Source: JAHRAW01 sp965212085
GTDB taxonomy: Bacteria > Pseudomonadota > Gammaproteobacteria > Arenicellales > Poriferihabitantaceae
Length of the DNA: 64,000 nucleotides
Direction of reading: 5' to 3'
Assembly: GCA_965212085.1 (NCBI GenBank)
Contig: OZ243042.1
Coordinates: forward strand, 2,356,001 to 2,420,000
In this document: in pieces, positions 36,548 through 48,106 of the stretch
Position numbering within the stretch: position 1 is the first letter of the stretch
Layout: each line of letters opens with the position of its first letter
Notes under the pieces: generated by a model
Told to the model about the DNA's origin: nothing
Database searches by the model: none
Seen by the model: only the letters and a program-made list of their open reading frames with translations
Program-made: the position numbers and the translations under genes

Positions 36548-37924
36548 CTAAAACGGCAACTCCAAATCCCCCCTGACGGACAGCAACAACGCACGGAACC
36601 GGGCTTGGATCGCTTCCAGTTGTGGCCGGGTATCGGCTTCGAAGCGCATGATCACCGCCGGGGTGGTGTTGGAGGCGCGTATCAAACCGAAGCCGTCTTT
36701 GAAATCCACCCGCAGGCCGTCCAGGTGGCTGACGGCGGCGTCATCGAAATGGGCGTTGGCGACCAACTCGGCCACCAGCGCGTGGGGTTCCCCCTCTTCC
36801 ATTTCCAGGCGCAACTCCGGGGTGTTGACGGTGTCGGGCAGCGCGGCGAATACATCGCCGGGGGCGCGGGGGTCGGCGGCCAGCAGTTCGCACAACCGCG
36901 CGCCGGCGTAAATGCCGTCGTCGAATCCGCCCCAGCGGTCGTTGAAGAACAGGTGCCCGCTCATCTCGCCGGCGAACGCCGCGCCGCTTTCCTTGAGTTT
37001 GTTTTTGATGAAGGAATGGCCGGTCTTGCACATGGTGGCGACGCCGCCTTGGGCTTCGATGGCGCGGGGCAAAAGGCGCGAGCATTTGACATCAAAAACG
37101 ATTTCCGCGCCGGGTCGTTCGGCGAGAATGCGCTCGACGAACAACAGCATCTGCCGGTCCGGCCAGATTACGCCGCCGTCTCCGGAGACCACTCCGAGGC
37201 GGTCGCCGTCGCCGTCGAAGGCGATGCCGAAATCGGCTTTGTGTTGCCGCACCGCGATGATCAGGTCTTGAAGATTTTCCGGGCGGCTCGGATCCGGATG
37301 GTGGTTGGGAAACGCGCCGTCCACTTCGCAGAACAACTCGGTCACGTCGCAGCCCAAATCGCGAAACACTTCCGGCGCCACCACCCCGGCCACGCCGTTG
37401 CCGCAGTCAATGACCACTTTCAAGGGCCGCGCCAGGCGGATATCGGCAACGAGTTTTTGCCGGTACGCGGTCAGCGCGTCCTCGCGGCGCAACGCTCCAC
37501 TACCGCCTCCGGCAAAATCGCCGTCCATCACCCGCTGCTTCAACGCCTGTATCCCACCGCCGGACAACGTGACCCCGCCGATCATCATTTTCAGGCCGTT
37601 GTACTCCGGCGGATTGTGGCTGGCGGTCACTTGTACGCCGGTGCCGGCGCCACTTTCGGCGGCGGCGAAATACAATACCGGCGTCGGCGCCATGCCGATG
37701 TCAACGACGTCGCAGCCGCTTGCGCGGATGCCACGGGTCAGCGCTTCGCTGAGCCGCGGCCCGGTGAGGCGGCCGTCGCGTCCGACGACGAACTCACCGA
37801 TGCCCTGCGCGCGCGCCTCGCCGCCGAGGGCGCGGCCAATGCGCTCCACCATAGCCGGGGTCAGCGCGGTTTCGACCACGCCACGGATGTCGTAGGCTTT
37901 GAACAGGTGATGGGGGAAACGCAT
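36548..37924 (-). CDS. Phosphomannomutase / phosphoglucomutase
   Basis: Alpha-D-phosphohexomutase of 458 residues (ManB/AlgC type) interconverting hexose 1- and 6-phosphates for cell-surface sugars. Phosphoserine loop VQVTASHNPPEYNGLKM, metal loop AFDGDGDRLGVV, sugar loop GEMSGHLFFNDRWGGFDD, and the C-terminal phosphate-binding RASNTTPAVIMRFE. I start at ATG 37924 (MRFPHHLFKAYDIRG), the family N-terminus; the 16 upstream in-frame codons are made of GGTCGCC repeats. Convergent with recQ. Confidence 0.93.
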   Translation of the reverse strand: MRFPHHLFKAYDIRGVVETALTPAMVERIGRALGGEARAQGIGEFVVGRDGRLTGPRLSEALTRGIRASGCDVVDIGMAPTPVLYFAAAESGAGTGVQVTASHNPPEYNGLKMMIGGVTLSGGGIQALKQRVMDGDFAGGGSGALRREDALTAYRQKLVADIRLARPLKVVIDCGNGVAGVVAPEVFRDLGCDVTELFCEVDGAFPNHHPDPSRPENLQDLIIAVRQHKADFGIAFDGDGDRLGVVSGDGGVIWPDRQMLLFVERILAERPGAEIVFDVKCSRLLPRAIEAQGGVATMCKTGHSFIKNKLKESGAAFAGEMSGHLFFNDRWGGFDDGIYAGARLCELLAADPRAPGDVFAALPDTVNTPELRLEMEEGEPHALVAELVANAHFDDAAVSHLDGLRVDFKDGFGLIRASNTTPAVIMRFEADTRPQLEAIQARFRALLLSVRGDLELPF

Positions 37925-37934
37925 GGATGCGAAA

Positions 37935-37962
37935 GGTCGCCGGTCGCCGGTCGCCGGTCGCC
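37935..37962. repeat. GGTCGCC heptamer, four tandem copies
   Basis: Perfect array just upstream of the phosphomannomutase start and downstream of lpdA. Directly beside it AACCCGCCAACGGGTT (37963-37978) forms a small hairpin. Confidence 0.9.
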
Positions 37963-37997
37963 AACCCGCCAACGGGTTCAGGCGAACTCAGCCGGCC

Positions 37998-39455
37998 TCA
38001 GCCCGCCTTGTGAATGGCGCGCTTGTCCACCGCCAGCGCCGCTTCGTGCACCGCTTCCGAGAGGGTCGGATGGGCGTGAATGGTGCGCGCCAGGTCTTCG
38101 GAACTGGCGCGGTATTCCATCGCCAGCACGCATTCGGCGATCAACTCGGAAGCGTGGGGGCCGATTATGTGCGCCCCCAGCAACCGGTCGGTTTGTTCGT
38201 GGGCGATCATTTTCACCAGGCCCGCCGGTTCCTCCATGGCCAGCGCGCGGCCGGTGGCGGCGAACGGAAACGATCCGGTGCGATACGGCACGCCCTGCTC
38301 CTTGAGTTGGTTTTCGGTCCGCCCGACCCAGGCGATTTCCGGCGCGGTGTAGATCACCCACGGCACGCTGTTGAAGTCAACGTGCCCGGCCCGGTGGTCG
38401 CCGGCTGCAATCCGTTCGGCCACCGCCACGCCTTCTTCGGAACTTTTATGGGCCAGCATCGGCCCGCGCACCGCGTCTCCGATGGCCCACACGTTGGCGG
38501 CTGCGGTGCGGCAGTGGTCATCCACTTCGATGAACCCGCGCTGGTCGAGATTCACGCCGCAGCCGTCGGCCAGCAACCCGCCGGTGGCCGGGCGGCGGCC
38601 CACCGCAACGATGACGCGCTCCACTTCGAGGGCGTGGGTTTGGTCTTTTTGCCGATATTCCAGTTGCACCGCGCCGCCCTCGGTTTGCGCCTTGTGCAGC
38701 GTCGCGCCGAGGCGAATGTCGAGGCCCTGGCGCTTGAACTGGCGGGCCGCTTCTCTCGCGATTTGGTGGTCGGCGAGTCCGAGGAAATCCTCCAGCGCTT
38801 CGATGACCACCACTTCCGAGCCGAGGCGGTTCCACACGCTGCCGAGTTCGAGGCCGATGACGCCGGCGCCGATGATGCCGAGCCGCGCGGGCGCGCTTTC
38901 AAAGCAGAGCGCGCCGGTGGAGTCCACCACCCGTTGGTGGTCGAAGGGGATGCCGGGCAGTTCAATGGGCGTGGAACCCGGCGCAAGAATAATGTGGGTC
39001 GCGCTCAAGCGGCGGGAGTTTTTGCCGCCGCCGGGGCTACCGGGGCTACCGGGTTCCTTGACCGCAACCATGCGCTCTTTCAAGAGTTGCCCGCGGCCAT
39101 GGATGGCCTGGATTTTGTTGGCCTTGAACAGCATCCCGATGCCGCCGGTCAGTTTGCCGACGATTTTGTCCTTGCGCGCCAGCATTTTGCCGACGTCCAT
39201 GGCGGCGTTTTCCACGCTGATGCCGTGGGCGGCGAACTGGTGGTTGACGCGGTGGAACTGCTCCGAGGAATCCAGCAACGCCTTGGAGGGAATGCAGCCG
39301 ACGTTCAGGCAGGTGCCCCCCAAAGACGGCTTGCCCTTTGCGTTGACCTGATCGTCAATGCAGGCGACGCGCAATCCCAGCTGCGCGCAGCGAATCGCCG
39401 CGACGTAACCCCCCGGCCCGCCGCCGACCACGATGACGTCAAAGGATTCAGGCAT
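37998..39455 (-). CDS. lpdA: Dihydrolipoyl dehydrogenase (E3)
   Basis: FAD enzyme that reoxidises lipoamide in the 2-oxoglutarate dehydrogenase complex and passes electrons to NAD. FAD site VIVVGGGPGGYVAAIRCAQ, redox pair Cys49 and Cys54 (GGTCLNVGCIPSKAL), NAD site GIIGAGVIGLELGSVW, and the catalytic His-Glu in HAHPTLSEAVHEAAL. 485 residues. Third gene of the sucA-sucB-lpdA operon; the order sucAB-lpd in one unit is common outside enteric bacteria. Confidence 0.96.
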   Translation of the reverse strand: MPESFDVIVVGGGPGGYVAAIRCAQLGLRVACIDDQVNAKGKPSLGGTCLNVGCIPSKALLDSSEQFHRVNHQFAAHGISVENAAMDVGKMLARKDKIVGKLTGGIGMLFKANKIQAIHGRGQLLKERMVAVKEPGSPGSPGGGKNSRRLSATHIILAPGSTPIELPGIPFDHQRVVDSTGALCFESAPARLGIIGAGVIGLELGSVWNRLGSEVVVIEALEDFLGLADHQIAREAARQFKRQGLDIRLGATLHKAQTEGGAVQLEYRQKDQTHALEVERVIVAVGRRPATGGLLADGCGVNLDQRGFIEVDDHCRTAAANVWAIGDAVRGPMLAHKSSEEGVAVAERIAAGDHRAGHVDFNSVPWVIYTAPEIAWVGRTENQLKEQGVPYRTGSFPFAATGRALAMEEPAGLVKMIAHEQTDRLLGAHIIGPHASELIAECVLAMEYRASSEDLARTIHAHPTLSEAVHEAALAVDKRAIHKAG

Positions 39456-39485
39456 GATGGACGCCGCGCACGCTCACGATCACGC

Positions 39486-40757
39486 TCATAACCCCAGCAA
39501 CATCTTCGCCGGGTCTTCCAGCAGTTCTTTGATGGCCACCAGAAACCCCACGGCTTCCTGGCCGTCCACGATGCGGTGGTCGTAGGTGAGCGCGAGGTAC
39601 ATCATCGGGCGGATTACCACTTGCCCGTTTTCCGCCACCGGGCGCGGTTCGATTTTGTGCATTCCGAGGATCGCGCTCTGCGGTGGGTTGACGATGGGCG
39701 TGGACAGCAGCGAGCCGAAAACGCCGCCGTTGGTGATGGTGAAGGTTCCGCCGCTGAGGTCGTCTAGTTCGATTTTGCCGTCCCGCGCGCGGCGCCCGAA
39801 TTCGCGGATTTGGGTTTCAATTTCGGCGAAGCCCAGGCGTTCGCAGTTGCGCACGATGGGCACCACCAGCCCGCGCTTCGAGGCCACCGCGATGCCGATG
39901 TCGTTGTAGTTGTGGCGCACCACGTCGGTGCCGTCAACGTGCGCGTTGACCAGCGGAAATTTTTGCAGCGCCGCGACCCCGGCCTTGACGAAAAACGACA
40001 TCAAGCCGAGGCGCACGCCGTGGGTTTTTTCAAACTCTTCCTGGCAACGCGCGCGCAGGTCCATCACCGGCTGCATGTTCACTTCGTTGAACGTGGTCAG
40101 CAACGCCGCGCTTTGCTGGGCCTGAACCAGGCGGTTGGCGATGGTGCGGCGCAGGCGGCTCATTGGTTCGCGGGTCTCTTCGCGCGCGCCCTCGCGCACA
40201 CCCTCGCGTACTTGAGTCGTTGCCGGTTTTGGCGCGGTTGGTTGCGGAGTCGGTTCCGGGGCCGGTGCGGATGCCGGTGCGGGCGGTTTTGCGGCTGCGT
40301 CGTCGTCCGGGGCCACCTGATCGCTGATGAACCCAAGAACATCCTCCTTGGTAACCCGCCCGTCCCGGCCACTGCCGGCGATGTCCGCGGGGTTCAGACC
40401 ATGTTCCGCCACCAGCCGGCGAACCGCCGGACTCAGCGGCTGGTCGTCGTCCGCCGGCTGTTCGCCGTCGCCGGGATCATCATCCGCTTCCGCCGACGCC
40501 GGGGCGGCTTGGTCTGCGGCACCGGCCTCGAACCTGGCAAGAACTTCCCCCGCCAGCACCGTGGCCCCCGGCTCCCGGAGTATTTCGGTGACCACGCCGT
40601 CTTCGGGAGCCGCCACTTCAAGGACGATTTTGTCGGTCTCCACTTCCACCAGGATTTCATCCCGGCGGACGCGCTCGCCGACCTGTTTTTTCCAGTCCAG
40701 CAGTAGCGCGTCGGCGACGGACTCGGGCAGGACGGGCACGGTAATTTCTATGGACAT
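39486..40757 (-). CDS. sucB: 2-Oxoglutarate dehydrogenase E2, dihydrolipoyl succinyltransferase
   Basis: Core of the complex, moving succinyl from lipoamide to CoA. One lipoyl domain with Lys43 in VETDKIVLEV, an acidic/Ala-Pro linker, the E1/E3-binding domain (SPAVRRLVAEHGLNPADIAGSGRDGRVTKEDVL region, about 108-143), a second Pro/Ala linker, and the catalytic domain with DHRIVDGQEAVGFL. 423 residues. Gap of 30 bases to lpdA and 26 to sucA. Confidence 0.96.
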   Translation of the reverse strand: MSIEITVPVLPESVADALLLDWKKQVGERVRRDEILVEVETDKIVLEVAAPEDGVVTEILREPGATVLAGEVLARFEAGAADQAAPASAEADDDPGDGEQPADDDQPLSPAVRRLVAEHGLNPADIAGSGRDGRVTKEDVLGFISDQVAPDDDAAAKPPAPASAPAPEPTPQPTAPKPATTQVREGVREGAREETREPMSRLRRTIANRLVQAQQSAALLTTFNEVNMQPVMDLRARCQEEFEKTHGVRLGLMSFFVKAGVAALQKFPLVNAHVDGTDVVRHNYNDIGIAVASKRGLVVPIVRNCERLGFAEIETQIREFGRRARDGKIELDDLSGGTFTITNGGVFGSLLSTPIVNPPQSAILGMHKIEPRPVAENGQVVIRPMMYLALTYDHRIVDGQEAVGFLVAIKELLEDPAKMLLGL

Positions 40758-40783
40758 GGTAATGCTCGCTACTCTCAGTGGTC

Positions 40784-43576
<2,793 letters not shown>

Positions 43577-43660
43577 AGCCGCCGTGGGATCTGATAAAGC
43601 CCAAGTGTAACAACCGAAGCGCGGGCCGGTCTAGTGGCGATCGGCGTTCATTGCCGCCGG

Positions 43661-43681
43661 GGCCGGGGGCCGGGGGCCGGG
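43661..43681. repeat. GGCCGGG heptamer, three tandem copies
   Basis: Perfect array in the 169-base divergent gap between sucA and the MoeB-like gene. Nothing else is clear in the gap. Confidence 0.85.
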
Positions 43682-43745
43682 AGGCGGAACCGCCGGCGGG
43701 ATGAGATTTGGCGCCCTCCGCAGAATGTGGGCATAATGCGCCGCT

Positions 43746-44489
43746 ATGACAGAAATTGACTTCAACGAACGCTACAGCCGCCAAATCCGCCTGCCCCGGG
43801 TCGGCGAGGCCGGCCAGCGCAAACTGCTCAAATCCCGCGTGCTGATCATCGGCATGGGCGGCCTCGGCTCGCCGGCGGGCCTGTACCTGACCGCCGCCGG
43901 CGTCGGCCACCTGACCCTCGCCGACTTCGACCGCGTGGACGAATCCAACCTGCAGCGGCAGATCATCCACGCCCACGCCGACATCGGCGAACTCAAAGCC
44001 GGCTCCGCCGCCAACACCCTGCGCGCCCTCAACCCGGCCATTGAGGTCGCCACCCTGGACTATTCCCTGGACTACGACGACTTCCTCGAACAAGCCGCCG
44101 CCGCCGACCTGATACTGGACTGCACCGACAACTTCCCCAGCCGCTTTGAAATGAACCGGGTGTCCCTGGAAACCGCCACCCCGCTGGTCTCCGGCGCCGC
44201 CATCCGCTGGGAAGGCCAGGTCACCGCCTTCGACCCGCGCGCCCCCGAAAGCCCCTGCTACCAATGCCTCTACCCCGACCCAACCATCCAAAGCGCGACC
44301 TGCGAAAGGGAAGGCGTCATCGCCCCGCTGGTGGGCATAATCGGCTCCATGCAGGCCATGGAAGCCGTCAACCTCCTTCTCGGCAACGGCCAACTCCCCG
44401 GCGTAGTATGGCTCCTAGACGCCCACGCCATGGAATGGCAGCGCATGCAACTGCCCAAAAACCCCCAATGCCCGGCCTGCGGGGGTTGA
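43746..44489 (+). CDS. MoeB/ThiF-family adenylyltransferase
   Basis: E1-like enzyme of 247 residues that adenylates the C-terminal Gly of a sulfur-carrier protein (MoaD or ThiS). RYSRQIRLPRVGEAGQRKLL, nucleotide site LIIGMGGLGSPAGLYLTAAG, ADFDRVDESNLQRQIIH, DCTDNFPSRFEMNRV, CYQCLYPD and a second zinc pair in NPQCPACGG are present. A conserved Cys lies in SATCEREGVIAPLVGIIGS. MoeB and ThiF cannot be told apart by eye and no moa or thi gene is adjacent. Confidence 0.92.
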   Translation: MTEIDFNERYSRQIRLPRVGEAGQRKLLKSRVLIIGMGGLGSPAGLYLTAAGVGHLTLADFDRVDESNLQRQIIHAHADIGELKAGSAANTLRALNPAIEVATLDYSLDYDDFLEQAAAADLILDCTDNFPSRFEMNRVSLETATPLVSGAAIRWEGQVTAFDPRAPESPCYQCLYPDPTIQSATCEREGVIAPLVGIIGSMQAMEAVNLLLGNGQLPGVVWLLDAHAMEWQRMQLPKNPQCPACGG

Positions 44490-44497
44490 ATCGGCGG

Positions 44498-44535
44498 CGA
44501 TTGGTGTATAATCCGCCCCAATCTGGCGTATAATC
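44498..44535 (+). promoter_or_regulatory. Probable promoter of surface protein copy B
   Basis: Two TATAAT boxes lie 21 bases apart (GGTGTATAATCCGCC and GGCGTATAATCACCC), 50-75 bases before the start codon. The first resembles GGTATAATCCGGCC upstream of copy A. -35 boxes are weak, with TTGAAT only 15 bases from the first box. Confidence 0.5.
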
Positions 44536-44583
44536 ACCCAAAATAGCCCCAACATTCCAACCCCAACACCCGGAGTTAACCCA

Positions 44584-47500
44584 ATGATTGCCTCTTCATC
44601 GCCCACACTCAAAAACGCCCCAAAACCGCATAAAACCACGCTTTTAGGCGTCTCAACAGCCATTCCTGCCCCCCCCCCCCCCCCCAGCACAAATCGGGGC
44701 CCCGGCCATGACTGCCGGGAGCGCCATTGCGCCACGCCCGCAGGCCGTTGCGCCTAGCCCAGACGAAACTCCGGGCCAATCCGCACCATCCGCCGGACAA
44801 CCCCACCGGCAACGCAAGCCGCTAACCTTACTAAACAAGGCATCCACCCTCGCCTTCACCCTCCTCGCCCTCACCCTCATCCCCGCCCACCACGCCTCGG
44901 CGCAAATCTTCGAATTCAATAACCCCACCCTCACCTACACCATCACCGAGGACGCCTCACCCAATACGGTAACCAACGCCAGAAGCCTGGAACTCGGGGC
45001 TGCCGGCAACACGCGAAATGGTGCTTTCACGGAACAGAACACTGCGGGCATGTATGGAACCTTTGTACTTGTGCGGAGTGTTGGCCAAACCCGTTCAGCA
45101 CAAATCACCTACACACTGGACAACGACAATACCGACGTGGATGCCTTGAACAACGGCGAGACGCTCACCGAAACCTTTACCGTAGAGGCCAATCAGACCA
45201 GCGGATCAGCAGGACAACTAGGCGCCCAATCCGCCACCATCACCATTAACATCCGGGGAGTCAGCGATGACCCGACGATGATTGTCGCCCCGGTAAGCGA
45301 CCCCGACGCGCTCACCGGCGAGGTTCTTGAGGATAGCGGTCGTAACGCCAGCGACGAAGTACTGGTCACGCGTGGCACCGTCACCGACCTCCCGCTACTG
45401 GTAGTAACCGATATGCCCACCACCTACGGCACCTTCACCACAATAGCGGAAAATGCCTTTGGTGCGCGATCCAATCTGTGGTTCTACACCCTCGACAACA
45501 CCAACCCCGCCGTGGACGCCCTCAACGACGGCGAAACCCTGACGGACACCTTCACCCTGACCGCCGCCGATGACGGCGACACCCCGGCCACCGCCGTGGT
45601 CACCATCACCATCCGTGGCGCCACCGACCCGAACCGCATCCCAACCTTCGGCGCCGCCACCATCGCCCCCCAAAGGTACACCCCCGACACCGCCGTCAGC
45701 GTAACCCTGCCCGCCGCCACCGGCGGCAATGGCGCCTTGACCTACGCCATCACCGAAACCCTCCCCGTCGGCCTCACCTTCACCGCCGCCACCCGCGTCC
45801 TGGACGGCACCCCCACCACCCTGCAAACCGCCATTGCATACACCTACACCGTCACCGACGCAGACGCCAACCAAGCGGCCACAGACGCCGACACCCTGCC
45901 CTTCACCATCACCATCGCCGATGACCCGCCGGACATCGTCTTCGCCGGCGGCCCGCGCATGACCGTGGACGAAGGCGCGATGGTCACCCTGGACGCCACC
46001 AACACCCGCGACCCCGAAGGCCCGCAAACCGCAACCGGCCAAGTTCAAACCGGACTGACCTTCCTGTGGACGCAGACCGGCGGCGAGACGATTACGCTCA
46101 CCCCCGGCGACACCGACGCCACGGGTCGCGCCAGGAGTATGAACGAGCGTACCACCTTCACCGCCCCGACAAAACGCGCCACCCTGAACTTCGACCTCAC
46201 CGTCACCGACACAACCGGGCAAACCGCCACCGACACGCTCACCGTCCAGGTAGGCCGCAACACTTCCGAACGCACGCTGGAAAAAACCCTTGCGGCGTTC
46301 GGGCGCGCCTTTGCCACCGGCACGGTAGGCGTATTTGAAGACTACCTCTCCACCCCCGCCGGACGCACAAACACCAGCCACTTCACCCTCGGCGGCCACA
46401 AGTTTGAGTTAGCGACCAACACCCCCTCGGCGGCCGTAGGGACAGGTCGTGACCTGTCCGCACTCACGCACTTGAACCGAAGCGGGAATCCAGTCCAAAC
46501 CCTTCCGGCACAGCCGGACTGTCGCGCACAGGGATGTGCGCGCGGCGCTGGAAACAGGAGTTTCCCCGCGCCGCACAGGGGGGCGCGGGGGGTCTCCCCC
46601 CCGCAAACCCGCGTCACGCGCACCACAATGTCCGCCAAAGACCTCCTGATGAAAAGCGCGTTCCACTTCAACCTCAATGACGACGCCACCGCCACCTCCG
46701 GCTGGAGCCTCTGGGCACGCGCCACCACCACCAACTTCAACGGCAAACCCGAAGACGACTTTGACCTGAACGGAGACGTAACCTCAGCCTACCTCGGCAC
46801 CGACTACCGCACCCCGAACGGCACCCGCCTCGGCCTCGCCATCTCCGAAACCAGCGGTAACGTGGACTACGACGACGCCACCGACGAAGCCCAAGGCGAC
46901 ATGGAAGCCGACCTCACCAGCATCCTCCCCTACATCCAGTGGCAACCAAATGACACCACCACCGCCTGGGCCATGCTCGGCTACGGCGAAGGAGACGCCG
47001 AACTGGCCACCGATGGCGATGACCAAACCACCGAAGTGGATATTGATATGCAAATGATCGCCCTCGGCATATCCGGTGACCTGACCACGTACAAACGCAG
47101 CGAATGGTCGTGGAAAGCCAGCGCCTTTGCCGTGGAACTGGAATCCGATGCCGATGAGGCGACCGACCTGCCGGCAGTAACCGCAGACTCCCAACGCCTG
47201 CGCGCCGCCATACAAGGCCGCGTACCGGGCGAGATAACCGCAGACGGCGCCCAATTCACCCCGAACTGGGAACTCGGCCTACGCTGGGATGACGGCGACG
47301 CCGAACAAGGCGGTGGTGCTGATGTGGGATTGGGCTTTAACTACACCAACCCGGTGAATGGTTTGAGCGTACAGGGGAAAACCAGTTTCCTGGTGGCGCA
47401 TGAGGCGGAGGACTACGAAGAATGGGAGGCCAGTTTGCAGGCGCGGCTGGATTCCGGCGTGCAAGGCCGTGGAATTACCTTCACCCTGGAACCCGGCTGG

Positions 47501-47662
47501 ACAGCAGACGGGCGCAGTCAAAAGATGGGAATGGACTTCTCCAACGCCCTCGGCAAATGGACCAAGCGCGGCCTGCGATTGGAGTTGACCGGCGAACGTA
47601 CCGAAAAGGATGACGACAACATCGGGCATAACATCCGATTGGCCGGCTCGCTGCACTTCTAA
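44584..47662 (+). CDS. Modular surface protein with C-terminal beta-barrel, copy B; frame broken at poly-C tract
   Basis: Paralogue of the gene at 500-3720. ATG 44584 has GGAG (44572-44575) upstream, and its first residues (KNAPKPHKT, LGVSTAIPAPPPP) parallel copy A. With the 17 C given, this frame ends after 57 residues; 16 C would give about 1025 residues. An internal in-frame ATG at 44708 could bypass the tract but has no good ribosome binding site. Then a signal peptide (LAFTLLALTLIPAHHASA), two VCBS-like domains, one He_PIG-like repeat, one Ig-like domain, a helical linker (SERTLEKTLAAFGRAFATG), repeat-derived residues (46439-46612) and a barrel ending GSLHF. Probable exposed adhesin-like protein; partner unknown. 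Confidence 0.85.
44669..44685. repeat. Homopolymer tract (17 C) in copy B
   Basis: Seventeen uninterrupted C beginning within the GCC codon of IPA, 85 bases after the start codon. Given length is out of frame with the gene body; 16 or 19 C would be in frame. It is homologous in position and flanks (CATTCCTGCC before the run) to the tract of copy A. Confidence 0.9.
46439..46612. repeat. Dispersed repeats inside the copy B coding region
   Basis: Begins with the GGGACAGGTCGTGACCTGTCC palindrome (46439-46459), then a GGGAATCCAG end, then GC-rich palindromic stretches. Read through in frame, encoding Arg/Pro-rich linker residues such as GTGRDLSALTHLNRSGNPVQ just before the barrel, at the same protein position as the insert in copy A. 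Confidence 0.8.
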
Positions 47663-48091
47663 ATTGGATTGGCAAGGACAGGTCGCGACCTGTCCCTACG
47701 CCACCGGTTGGCCGGCGGACACTTCGGTTTGGCGCTGGATTCCCGAGTACGCAAGTGTCCGTAAGCCGCTTGCGCGGCAACGGACACTAACGCTCGGGAA
47801 TGACGACAGAGTGGTTGCCACGTTCCTCGGTGTCATTCCTATAAAAACGCAAATCGCCCTCGGTGTCATACCCGCATTTGCGGGTAGTAGGGGCAGGTCG
47901 CGACCTGCCCCCGGCGATGTTTAGCCGCTTCCCCAACCCTTCCTTACGCCTTTGCCGTCATTCCCGAACGATAGAAAAATAGGGAGCGATAGCGACCATA
48001 TTTTTCATCGCTATTCGGGAATCCAGTTTTATATGGCTCGGCGGGAGCAGGCGTAGGGACAGGTCGCGACCTGTCCCTATTTGTCAGTGAA
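47663..48091. repeat. Repeat mosaic downstream of surface protein copy B
   Basis: 429 bases without a gene. Palindromes at 47676-47696, 47890-47911 and 48056-48077; hairpin element at 47740-47803; the GGTCGCTATCGCTCCC-type element at 47957-48026; and GTCATACCCGCATTTGCGGG nearby. Same order as the reverse complement of 1-499 behind copy A. Confidence 0.85.
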
Positions 48092-48106
48092 TTAGTGAAC
48101 TTCTAC
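48082..48106. repeat. End-of-gene element (reverse orientation)
   Basis: Reads GTAGAAGTTCACTAATTCAC on the minus strand and supplies the VEVH-stop end of the DUF4340 gene, as at the recQ end. Confidence 0.75.

Noticed and set aside
36605..38305. 566-codon open frame opposite the phosphomannomutase
   Set aside because: Shadow running across the gene and the GGTCGCC repeat; no family resemblance.
44584..44760. Small 57-residue gene ending before copy B
   Set aside because: Better explained as the start of copy B cut off by the poly-C frameshift, given the homologous start of copy A.
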